The notes under the pieces: model-generated
Databases searched by the model: none
What the model was told of the DNA's origin: nothing
Seen by the model: only the letters and a program-made list of their open reading frames with translations
DNA from: Clostridia bacterium
GTDB taxonomy: Bacteria; Bacillota; Clostridia; Christensenellales; Borkfalkiaceae
Reading direction: 5' to 3'
Assembly (NCBI GenBank): GCA_017463205.1
Contig: JAFTPQ010000006.1
Coordinates: 1 to 64,000 of the forward strand
Length of the DNA: 64,000 nucleotides
Shown: piece after piece, positions 38,156 through 48,000 of the stretch
How positions within the stretch are numbered: the first letter of the stretch is position 1
Layout: each line of letters opens with the position of its first letter
Program-made: the position numbers and the translations under genes

Positions 38156-39088
38156 ATGAATGGTGTAACCAATAAAAAATCTTCGCGTCGGGTGAGGGAG
38201 CGTAACAATTTAATCTTTTATTGTCTTATGCTCGCCTTTCCGATCGCGCAGTTTTGCATTTTTTATATTTTCGTCAACTTCAACGCGATTTTGCTTGCGT
38301 TTCAAAAGTATAATCCCGACGGGACATTGACGTTTGGTACGTTGGATAATTTCAGGCGGTTGTTTGCCGATATGAAAGGATTGCAACAGCTTCGCGATGG
38401 TTGGGGAAATTCGCTTTTGGTATACGTGATTTCCATATTGTCTTCTCCGATCGGGATCATCTTTTCCTATTATATTTATAAAAAACGTTTTGCAAGCAAC
38501 TTTTTCAAAGTGGTGTTGTTTGCGCCGTCTGTTATTTCCAGCGTTGTTATCGTTACGATGTTTCAAATGATGGCGGACAGTTTTATCCCCAATTTGATCA
38601 ACGAATGGTTCCATCCGCAACCGCAAATGTTGGGGCTGTTGACGATGGAAGAAACGATTTTTCCCACCATTATCTTTTACGGGATATGGATCGGGCAAGG
38701 TACGTCGATTTTAATGTATCTCGGCGCGATGGGCAATATCAACGACAGCGTGATCGAAGCGGCGCAAATCGACGGGATCACTCCGATGAAAGAGTTTCTT
38801 TTCGTCGTGTTCCCGCAGATTTTTCCCACGTTTAGCGTGTTTTTCGTGTCCAGTTTGACGACGCTTTTAACCAATCAAATGAATTTATACACCTTTTACG
38901 GTGCGAATGCGAAACCGCAATACAATACGATCGGGTATTATATGTACGTAAAACTGATCCGATCGTCGGGGATCGCGGATTATCCGTACGTAGCGGCGTT
39001 GGGCTTGCTGATCACGGTGATCACGTTACCCGTAGTGTTGATCGCAAGATGGGCGATGAACAAAATCAATCCAATGGAGGCCAAATGA
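38156..39088 (+). CDS. Sugar ABC transporter permease, MalF/UgpA type
   Basis: 310 residues, six helices. The EAA loop reads EAAQIDGITPMKEFLFVVFP, which contacts the ATPase. It starts four bases after the binding protein and ends one base before the partner permease. CUT1-type carbohydrate import in the membrane. Confidence 0.93.
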   Translation: MNGVTNKKSSRRVRERNNLIFYCLMLAFPIAQFCIFYIFVNFNAILLAFQKYNPDGTLTFGTLDNFRRLFADMKGLQQLRDGWGNSLLVYVISILSSPIGIIFSYYIYKKRFASNFFKVVLFAPSVISSVVIVTMFQMMADSFIPNLINEWFHPQPQMLGLLTMEETIFPTIIFYGIWIGQGTSILMYLGAMGNINDSVIEAAQIDGITPMKEFLFVVFPQIFPTFSVFFVSSLTTLLTNQMNLYTFYGANAKPQYNTIGYYMYVKLIRSSGIADYPYVAALGLLITVITLPVVLIARWAMNKINPMEAK

Positions 39089-39089
39089 T

Positions 39090-40025
39090 ATGACGGAATT
39101 AAAAACATCGAACGGTTTGGCGAAAGTGTGGACGGTGATAAAAAAATTGGGTAAAAAGTTGTTTAAAAAGAAACCCACCGTATTTTCCGTCGTTTGCGCT
39201 TGTTTCCTTTGGATATTCTCTCTTTCCCTGTTGTTTTTGTTTGCATACGCGTTTGTCAACTCGTTTAAGAGTATGTCCGATTTCATGTGGAATCCCGTCG
39301 GTATGCCCGAAAAATGGGAAACGGAAAATTGTATACACGTATTAAATTATTTCCGTTATCAAGAAAAAGCGCACGCGCCCTTTTATTACATCGAAGATAT
39401 GATCGGGTTCACCTTATTATACTGCTTTGGTTGTACGTTGGCGAATTTGACGATCGTCACCGTTACGGCGTACGTGACGGCGCGGTTCGATTACAAATTT
39501 TCGGGCGTGGTGTACACCATCGTATTGGTGACGATGTCGTTGCCGCTCGTAGGCTCGCAAGCGTCCGAATTGCACGTGGTGAAGACGCTGAATTTGTACA
39601 ATACTTTCATTGGCAGTTTTGTCTTGAAAGCAAACTTTTTAAGTTTGTATTATATGGTATTCCACGCGACGTTTAAAGGGGTGGGGAAATCCTATTCGGA
39701 AGCGGCGGAAATAGACGGCGCAGGCAATTTACGGATTTTTATTTCCATTATGTTGCCGCTTGTCAAAAATACGTTGATGACGATCGGTTTGATCTATTTT
39801 ATCCAATATTGGAACGATTATCAAACTCCGTTGTTGTACTTGCCCGCTTATCCCACGATTGCGCTTGGTTTGTATCAATTTAAAGGTTCTACGATTCCCG
39901 ATATCGCTTCTCCCACCATTAAGTTGGGGGCGAGTATCCTTGTATTTTTGCCGATTTTTATTGTGTTTTTGATTTTCCAAAACCGTATTATCGGCAACGT
40001 ATCGATCGGCGGCGTAAAGGAATAA
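39090..40025 (+). CDS. Sugar ABC transporter permease, MalG/UgpE type
   Basis: 311 residues, six helices after a basic N-terminus that is longer than usual (about 40 residues). The EAA loop reads EAAEIDGAGNLRIFISIMLP. The partner of the permease just before it, with which it shares an operon. Ribosome site GGAGG lies inside the end of the previous gene. Confidence 0.93.
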   Translation: MTELKTSNGLAKVWTVIKKLGKKLFKKKPTVFSVVCACFLWIFSLSLLFLFAYAFVNSFKSMSDFMWNPVGMPEKWETENCIHVLNYFRYQEKAHAPFYYIEDMIGFTLLYCFGCTLANLTIVTVTAYVTARFDYKFSGVVYTIVLVTMSLPLVGSQASELHVVKTLNLYNTFIGSFVLKANFLSLYYMVFHATFKGVGKSYSEAAEIDGAGNLRIFISIMLPLVKNTLMTIGLIYFIQYWNDYQTPLLYLPAYPTIALGLYQFKGSTIPDIASPTIKLGASILVFLPIFIVFLIFQNRIIGNVSIGGVKE

Positions 40026-40049
40026 GAAATAAGACAAGGAGAAAAATTT

Positions 40050-43000
40050 ATGAAACGTAATCAGTTATGTATCGTTGCGCTTTCCGTGGTGTTGGCAAGC
40101 GCCGTCACCGTGGGTACGGTGTCCGCGCTTGCGTCCAATACGGCATTTTCCGGCGGAGAGTTGGCGAAAAGTTATACGATCTACGATACGCTCACGTTGC
40201 CCTCGGCAAGTTTCGGCGGCGTAACGGCGGACGCGTATCTTACCTATCCCGACGGAAATATCGTTGTGGCGAACGGAGAAGTTACCCTCGATCAAGGGGG
40301 CGTGTACGAGTTGGAGTATCGCGCAACCGTGGAAGGACAGGAAAAAAGCAAAGTGAAAACCTTTACGGTGGACACGCCGCTTTTCTCCCTTTCGGGCGAT
40401 AAATCGACGGCGGTTTACGGCAAGGACGAAAATGATGTGTGGTCGCATTGGAACAGCGGCAGAGAAGGGATCATGCTTTCGTTGGCGCCGGGGGAAACTT
40501 TCCGTTATAACGACGTTTTCAACGTTTACGATTCGTCGGTGGCAAATTATGCGTTTCAATTTGCCTTTGCACCCGAAGTGGTGGGCAGATCGGACGCGCA
40601 AAATATGTACGTGACGTTCACCGATATCTATGACGAAAACAATCAAGTGACCGTTTGGTTGAAGACTTCGACGGGAACGGGCGTCGTTACGTATATTGTG
40701 TCGAAAGCAAACGAACAGCCTTGGGTGGGTTATGAAGTGGTGCGCGGTACGCCGACGTGGCATATCAACAACCAATACGGCTCGCCCAAATTCATCAGTT
40801 CGGGCGGGGCTTGGTACGGCACGCCGAACGCCGACATATTGGACTTGGGAATGTTCTTTAAAAAAGAAGAACAGCAGTTGTTTTTAAAAGCCAATCGGGA
40901 TGCTGCGGAAATAATCAACAACGATTTCGACGATATATCTTTCCAAACCGATCCTTGGGGCGGTTTTACAACGGGGGAAGTGTATATGTCGTTGCATTGT
41001 GAAAATTACAATTCCGATTATATGAATTTATTGCTGATGAATATTGGCGGACAGGATCTTTCCCGTGAAAGCATCGAAGACAAGGAAGGCCCGACGATCC
41101 ATTTAAAAAAAGACGGACTTTCCGAAGCGGAACAGGGCAAAGGATATGCGGGAATGCGCTATCCAGTAGCAGAGGCGGCGGCAGTGGATACGTACAGTCA
41201 CGGTACGGTGAAAACGGACGTGCGCGCGTATTATAATTACAGCCGTATTACGGGAGAATACACCGATTTTGACGGAACGTATTCGTATGAATTGCCCATA
41301 AAAGACGGGTATATCCAAACGCAGTATCCCGGCAATTACGCCATTTGCTACCGTTCTGTCGATTGGTATGGAAACAAGACGGAAAAAGTGGTTTCCATCA
41401 AGGTGGAAAATAAAGATCTTGCGCCCAAGATCACGGGGCTGACGTTGGAAGCGCAGGTGACGCAAGGCGTTGCCGGGAACGTGATCGATCTGCCGTTCGC
41501 AAGCGGTCATACGGGCGGTTCGGGCGCGTTGAGCGTACAGTATGAAGTGTATTTGGGCGAAACGCAGATTTCAGTGCTTGGCGACGTGATAAACGGCACG
41601 TATTTCGTGCCGAAAACGGCGGGAGAATATACCGTAAACGTGATTGCGGAAGACGTGCTTGGGCAACGCCAAACGGAAAGTTATACGGTGGAAATAACGG
41701 CTTCGGCGGGCGCGGGGATCGATGAAAAAGCGCAATTGCCCGATTATTTGTTTGCCAACAGAAAATACGTATTGCCGACGATGACCGACAGCAACGGGAA
41801 AACGGCAAAGATCGTCATCACCGACGGCGCGGGTACGCGAGATTATAAAGATGAAATGAAATTTACGCCCGATGAAAACGGGAATGCGACGATCACGTAT
41901 AAAACGGCGGACGGCGCAGGGGAATACTCGTATACCCGTTCCGTATTGACGGTGGAAGAAAATTGGGTGTTGAAACAGGAAAATTATTTCCTGCCGACGG
42001 ACGGCGTACAAGTGATCGCAGGGGACACGGGTATGCTGTTGACGGCAAATAAGGACGGCAAAGTGACGTATGCGAAAGCGATGCTTGTCAGTCAGTGGAC
42101 GTTGCAGTTATACGTAGATACGGAAGATAATGCATTCCGTTCGTTTGCGATCACGCTTACCGACGCATACGATAAAAATATTGCCGTGCGCACGGAATTC
42201 ACCAATGAGGGCGTGAAAAATTGCGGCGTGTCCGTCAATGGCGAAGAAACGGGCAAACGGTTTGTCGATACGAATATCAGCGACGGAAAAGCGATTGCTT
42301 ATTCGTATAACAACACCAAAAAAACGGGTACGATCGAGCAAGTGCCGCTTGCGTATGACACAACGCTGAACGGGGCAAAATTTGAAGGGTTCCCCAGCGG
42401 TATGGCATACGTCAATTTTGAATTTATCGGCGTAGAAGATCGGTCGGTGGTTGAAATTGCGACTTTTGGACGTCAGCGGTTTAATAAAAACGAAGTTGCG
42501 GATACGGTTGCGCCTGCGATCGCGGTGAACGGCTCGTTTGCAAGAACGATCGCGTCGTTAAACGAAACGATCGATGTTTATACGGCGGTGGCGGTGGATA
42601 TTCTCGATCCGTATACGACGATCACGGTGTCGGTGACGCATAACAACAAGCCTGTAACGGCAGTGGACGGAACGACGCTTTCCAATGCGCCTGCCGATCG
42701 TGAATATCAAGTATTGTTAAACGACGTAGGGCAATACGATATCCGTTATACGGCGAAAGATTCGGCGGGAAAAACGGCTTATCAGCAAGTGCGGTATACC
42801 GTATACGACGACGTTGCCCCGAATATGACGATCGACGGAACGTTGAAAAACAATCATTCGATCGGGGAAATATCCCTGCCCAAAGCGACGGCAACCGACA
42901 ACGTTACGGAAACGCCTACCGTGTACGTAACGGTGACAGATCCGTATGGGTACGTTTCGTTTGTGGAGAAATGGAAATTCACGGCGGAAAAGAAAGGTAT

Positions 43001-43076
43001 GTACACCGTTCGTTACGTTGCATACGACGAAGCGGGCAACGTTGCGTGTCGAGAATTTACGATCAGCGTGTCGTAA
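40050..43076 (+). CDS. Large secreted Ig-like repeat protein
   Basis: 1008 residues with an N-terminal signal peptide (about 1-28, no lipobox). The rest is beta-rich. It includes repeated Ig-like or bacterial Big-type domains near 60-110, 440-530 and 830-1005 (patterns such as PGNYAICYRSVDWYGN and GMYTVRYVAYDEAGN), and between them laminin-G-like stretches. No catalytic motif or anchor is visible. It lies within the transporter operon, 24 bases after the permease with AAGGAG before the ATG. It probably binds polysaccharide outside the cell and helps present it to the importer. Ligand unknown. Confidence 0.78.
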   Translation: MKRNQLCIVALSVVLASAVTVGTVSALASNTAFSGGELAKSYTIYDTLTLPSASFGGVTADAYLTYPDGNIVVANGEVTLDQGGVYELEYRATVEGQEKSKVKTFTVDTPLFSLSGDKSTAVYGKDENDVWSHWNSGREGIMLSLAPGETFRYNDVFNVYDSSVANYAFQFAFAPEVVGRSDAQNMYVTFTDIYDENNQVTVWLKTSTGTGVVTYIVSKANEQPWVGYEVVRGTPTWHINNQYGSPKFISSGGAWYGTPNADILDLGMFFKKEEQQLFLKANRDAAEIINNDFDDISFQTDPWGGFTTGEVYMSLHCENYNSDYMNLLLMNIGGQDLSRESIEDKEGPTIHLKKDGLSEAEQGKGYAGMRYPVAEAAAVDTYSHGTVKTDVRAYYNYSRITGEYTDFDGTYSYELPIKDGYIQTQYPGNYAICYRSVDWYGNKTEKVVSIKVENKDLAPKITGLTLEAQVTQGVAGNVIDLPFASGHTGGSGALSVQYEVYLGETQISVLGDVINGTYFVPKTAGEYTVNVIAEDVLGQRQTESYTVEITASAGAGIDEKAQLPDYLFANRKYVLPTMTDSNGKTAKIVITDGAGTRDYKDEMKFTPDENGNATITYKTADGAGEYSYTRSVLTVEENWVLKQENYFLPTDGVQVIAGDTGMLLTANKDGKVTYAKAMLVSQWTLQLYVDTEDNAFRSFAITLTDAYDKNIAVRTEFTNEGVKNCGVSVNGEETGKRFVDTNISDGKAIAYSYNNTKKTGTIEQVPLAYDTTLNGAKFEGFPSGMAYVNFEFIGVEDRSVVEIATFGRQRFNKNEVADTVAPAIAVNGSFARTIASLNETIDVYTAVAVDILDPYTTITVSVTHNNKPVTAVDGTTLSNAPADREYQVLLNDVGQYDIRYTAKDSAGKTAYQQVRYTVYDDVAPNMTIDGTLKNNHSIGEISLPKATATDNVTETPTVYVTVTDPYGYVSFVEKWKFTAEKKGMYTVRYVAYDEAGNVACREFTISVS

Positions 43077-43091
43077 GTAGGAGGAAAGAAG

Positions 43092-45047
43092 ATGAAAAAA
43101 TGGAAATCAATCATATACGTTGCGCTTGGCGCGTTGTTGACGTTTTCTGCTTGTAAAGGCCCTTCTTCGAGTTCGGGCGCAGGCGGAGCGTTAAACCAAG
43201 TGGACAAGGAAGCGATGCAACGCAGAGAAGACGCAATTTACAGTTATACGGTCAGCGATTCTTCCCATGATTTTATTAAAAACGGCGCAAGCGGTTACGT
43301 TATCGTCTATCCGGATGATTACGCAACGGACAGTATGATGACGACGGCGGTTTCCGAATTGCGCGGATTTGTAACGGAAGCGTCGGGGGTGATCCTCGGC
43401 GTGAGTTCGGACGCAGTGGAAACGGGTGCGGAAAAGATTATTTCGCTTGGGTTTACCGATCAAATGGAAGCCTCCGAAACGGTGATGGCAAAATGGAACG
43501 CCGTGGACGTACGGGAAGAAGGTTTTATGATCGAAACGGTGGGCGACAGCGTGTACATCATGGGCAAAGCGAGCACTTCCGTGCTTTGGGGCGTATACGA
43601 ATTTTTGCATCAACATTTTAATTATAAATATTATGCGAAAGATTGTTATACGTTGGATAAAAACGTGCGCGATTTGAAATTGAAAGCGATGGATATCGTA
43701 GACGTGCCCGACATTCAGTATCGAGTGGCAGGCAACGGGGACGACCGTATCGATTCGTTGCATATGCGCCGTATGCGTTTTAACAGTTCCAGCGACGCAA
43801 TGAATAACGTAACGTCCAATATGCACAATTATTTCGAATTTATTCGGGATAAAGAAGTTGCGCAGGAAAAAGGCTGGATCTCCACCGAAGGGACGCAACT
43901 TTGTTTCTCGCGCGATCCGGAAGGATTGTTGGAAGAAGTGTTTACGGTTTGTAAAGAGAAGATTTTGGCAGATCCCAAACACATTTATTTGCCCTTCTGT
44001 TTGAACGACGGCGGCGGTTGGTGTAAATGCGACAGCTGTTATACGCAGCAGATCGGAAAATATGAAGAAGACACGATGATCGCGGCGGCTACCGTTTTGC
44101 CGTTTATGGTGAAGTTGGCAAACCGTTTGAAAGAATGGAATGCAACGTTAGACACCGACGTTCAATATAAAATTATGTTTATTTCGTACGGTCAGATTCA
44201 AAATCCTCCCGTAAAATTAGGGGCAGACGGCAAACCGATATTGGACGAAAACGGAAATTATTTGCCTTATGACGAAGCGTGGGCAAACGCGGATAACTTG
44301 GTGTTGCAGATCGCTTGTGGCGGCAACGTAATGGAAGAACGGAAAAAATTGGAAGAAAGCGAGAAAATAAAACGTTGGAAAGCGTATATCGACGAATATT
44401 TCTTCTGGGTGTATTCGGCTCAATTTTCCAACTATCTCGCGCCCTACAACGCCATCGAATCCCGTCCCGAATGTTACGATTTCTGCGCGGATCAAGGCGG
44501 TTTGTACATTTTCGACAACGCAAGATACGGCACGGGGTATTCGTCCGATTGGAACACGTTTAAATCGTATGTGACCTCACAAGCGCATTGGAACACCCGC
44601 GTGGATATGGAATTGATGATCGAAGAATTTTTCGACAATTATTACGCAGAGGCTTCCGACGTGATGCAAGCGATGTATCGAGAATATCTTTCATATACAC
44701 GGGCGTATTTCGAATTGCACGATGCGGGCAGTTATATTCACGGCGCGGCGTCGGTGCTTACGAAAACCATTTGGCCGATTCGTATGATCCAGCGTTTCCT
44801 GAATTATATCGACGAAGCGTACAATGCGATCAAACCGTTGAAATCGACCGATCCCGAACGTTACGAACAGTTGTATACGCGTATTCAGCGCGAATCGATC
44901 ACGTATCAATATTTGGAAATTTATTTGTATCCCGAAACCTTTGCAGTGGACGCATTGGTGGAAGCGAAAACGAATTTTTTGAATCAATGTTATAAAGTGG
45001 GCATCGGCGAATGGGCTGAACATTATGCGATCAGTACGGTATTCTAA
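43092..45047 (+). CDS. DUF4838-family lipoprotein, glycoside-hydrolase-like
   Basis: 651 residues. A lipoprotein signal with lipobox FSAC (Cys21) is followed by a domain resembling the N-terminal part of alpha-glucuronidases (about 60-195, VSELRGFVTEASG and a GVYEFLHQHF segment) and then the DUF4838 barrel. The latter has the family's cysteine motif WCKCDSC after FCLNDGGG, and later FFWVYSAQF. These proteins are found in polysaccharide loci and are suspected glycosidases, but activity is not established. It is cotranscribed with the importer and the Ig-like protein. Confidence 0.85.
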   Translation: MKKWKSIIYVALGALLTFSACKGPSSSSGAGGALNQVDKEAMQRREDAIYSYTVSDSSHDFIKNGASGYVIVYPDDYATDSMMTTAVSELRGFVTEASGVILGVSSDAVETGAEKIISLGFTDQMEASETVMAKWNAVDVREEGFMIETVGDSVYIMGKASTSVLWGVYEFLHQHFNYKYYAKDCYTLDKNVRDLKLKAMDIVDVPDIQYRVAGNGDDRIDSLHMRRMRFNSSSDAMNNVTSNMHNYFEFIRDKEVAQEKGWISTEGTQLCFSRDPEGLLEEVFTVCKEKILADPKHIYLPFCLNDGGGWCKCDSCYTQQIGKYEEDTMIAAATVLPFMVKLANRLKEWNATLDTDVQYKIMFISYGQIQNPPVKLGADGKPILDENGNYLPYDEAWANADNLVLQIACGGNVMEERKKLEESEKIKRWKAYIDEYFFWVYSAQFSNYLAPYNAIESRPECYDFCADQGGLYIFDNARYGTGYSSDWNTFKSYVTSQAHWNTRVDMELMIEEFFDNYYAEASDVMQAMYREYLSYTRAYFELHDAGSYIHGAASVLTKTIWPIRMIQRFLNYIDEAYNAIKPLKSTDPERYEQLYTRIQRESITYQYLEIYLYPETFAVDALVEAKTNFLNQCYKVGIGEWAEHYAISTVF

Positions 45048-45091
45048 GCCTTTTGAATATCGAACAAACCAAGAGTATTTGGAGGAAAACT

Positions 45092-48000
45092 ATGAAGAAT
45101 AAAAAACTGATAATAGCATTGCTTTCGATGACGATGTGTTTTGGCGCAAGCGTGTTTGCGGCTTGTAACAAAGGACAAACAACTTCGTCGTCCTCGTCTT
45201 CTTCTTCCGAGCAAACGGAATATTCGGTGACAATGAGCGATGAACAGGTGACGATGAAACGCTTTGAACAGATCGTACTGACGGCGGCGTTAGACGGTTT
45301 TTCGGGCGAAGTGGAATGGTCGTCGTCCGACGAATCGATCGCAACCGTCGAAAGCGGCGTTGTCACTGCGCTTGGCGAAGGCAAAGTGACGATCACGGCG
45401 AAATGCGGAGAGGAAATCGGGGTTTGCGAAGTGAACGTCGTTGCGTCGAATATCTATCCCGCTTTGGAATTGGGCAGAACGGACGCAACGTTGAAAGTGG
45501 GTGACGTTTTGACGGTAGCTCCGAAAATCGTTTTTGATAAGACGGAATATGCCTTGTCGGCGGAAACAACGGCAACGTCGTCTGCGCCCGATAAAGTGAA
45601 GGCGGAACTGACGGCGGACGGCAAAATAAAGGTTGCGATTGTCGGTGCAAGCGAAACGCCCGTTTCCATAACCGTTTCGACGGTTTGGCGAGGCGTGACG
45701 TTGACGAAGACTCTGACGGTGAACGTTGTGTACGACGTGGCGATCAGCCTCAGTAGCACGGCGCTTACGCTTTCGACGTTTGACGATGCGGGCGCATTGA
45801 ACGCATACGGCATTTATCGACAACAGAACTTGCGCGCGGACGTGTATTATAACGGCGAATTGGTGCAATCGCCCGTGGTGACGTGGACGACGGACGACGC
45901 AAGCGTTGCAAGCGTCGAAAACGGTGTTGTTACGGCGCAATCCAACGGCAATGCAAACATAACGGCGGAATGGATATCGCCCGACGGAGCAAAATTGCAC
46001 GCTCTTTGTACGGTGACGGTGCAGATCGGACAGATCGCGTTGGACGGCGGATATGTATACTTAAACGAAGAAGACGGCAAGGCAGAGGTGGACGTTTCCG
46101 AGTATTTGCCGAACATTTCGGGCGTTACGGCAACGGACGTGACGAGCGAGAGTTTTTCCGTCGGCGCGACGGTGGCAAATGGGATCGTTGCCTTGGACAG
46201 AACGGAACTTGTCGCAGGGGAACGTACGCTGGCGTTGAATTATGCCGATCAAGTGGTGTTTAACGTAAAGGCTTGCGTTGTATCCAAAGTGTTGAAAACC
46301 GCGGAAGATCTGGCAAATATAAAGACGTACGGCATTGTGACGGAAAGCAAGGAAGAAGAAAAGATCAGCGAAAAACCGTTGTATAAATTAGACGGATATT
46401 TCTTGCTTGGTAACAATATTGATCTAAGAGAATATACCGAAGTGATCGCAACCGATTTTGAAGGGAATACGGCAGCGGAGAACAAGGTGTGCGATTGGGG
46501 TTTTGTCGGTACGTTTAACGGACAGGGATATACCGTGTACGGAGGGAATTTCGGTGAAGGCGGTATTTTCGGTTCGCTTGGGGTGACGGCAATGGTGAAA
46601 AACGTAGCGTTTATCGACGCAACGTTACAGGCAAGCGGCAATTTGCTGGCAAAAATTTCGTACGGTAGTTTGCAAAACGTATTGATGGATTATAAACTTG
46701 CCGCGTCGAATACGATTGCCGAATTGTTTTCGTGGGTGATCGGCGGACGTTTTGAAAACGTGGTGGTGTATTCGCCTACGGAAGCGAAAATGGACGGACA
46801 ATATTCGCTGTCGAGATATATCCCTTACAACATTGCCGCATACGGTGGGAAAGATCCGACGAAGTTTGTCAACTGCACCGTATTTACCGACAATAAAGCA
46901 AGCAATACGGGTGTTTGCACAAATTATTTGCAGGCGGAATCCGTGACAGAAATTGCCACGTTTGCCGTTGGTACAACTTGTAAAAAAGCAGGGTTGAACA
47001 GTTTAGACCAAACGCTTTGGGTGACGACGGGCAATCAAGCGTATTTTGCGAGTATGTCCGATTTCTTCATCCAATACGTAGACGGGATCGCAGAAACCTT
47101 CCCTGAAAGTATGTATGCGGGGGATGTGATCTCGTTGCCGACGAAAGCGAATGTGACGTACTTGGTGAAAAACGACTGCGTGACGGTTGAAGACGGGAAG
47201 TTATCGATCGCCAACGATATCGAAGAAAGTTTCACGATGGAATTGTACGTTTGTTACGACGGCGTACCCGTGGAAGCGGTGGAAATTTCCGTTTTAAAGG
47301 TGAAGAACGTCTTTGTGGAAAACGTGGAAAAATACGTGATATATACAGGGCTTGACGGAGCTGCGCCCGTTGCCAACAGCAAGCAGTTTGTTTTAGAATT
47401 GCCTCAAGAAGCGGCTTTGGCGGATATGGAATGGACGGCAAACGGCAAGAACATTACGCACGCAACGTCGTTGAACGGCAATACGTTGACGATCCATGCG
47501 ATCGACGCAGGCGTTGTCGGAACGTTGAAATTGGTGGGCGTTGCAGGAGAAGGCGACGATATCACGGTGGTGCGTATCGACGCGTTGTTTGTATCGGCGG
47601 TGTTGAAGACGGCGGCAGAATTGGCGGCGTGGGAAACGTTTGCGATTAAGGAAACGGGTAGTTGCGCCGAACAAGAAGCGGTGAGATACGACGGCTATTT
47701 CGAATTGGGCGCAAATATCGATTTGGGCACGACGGTTATGAATAGACGCCACGCGTTGGGCAGTTCTGATATTCCTAACAATAAGCAGTATGAATGGGGC
47801 TTTGTCGGTACGTTTGACGGTTGCGGTTACACCGTCATCAACGGTGTTTACGGCGATGGCGTCAGCTATGCAGGCGGTTTATTCGGCTTGGTAGGGAAAG
47901 GCGCGGTTATTAAAAATATTGCGTTTAAAGATACGTTGGTCAATTCGTATGCGGCGGTATTGGCACAGAGCCTTTACTATGCGACCGTAGAAAATGTATT

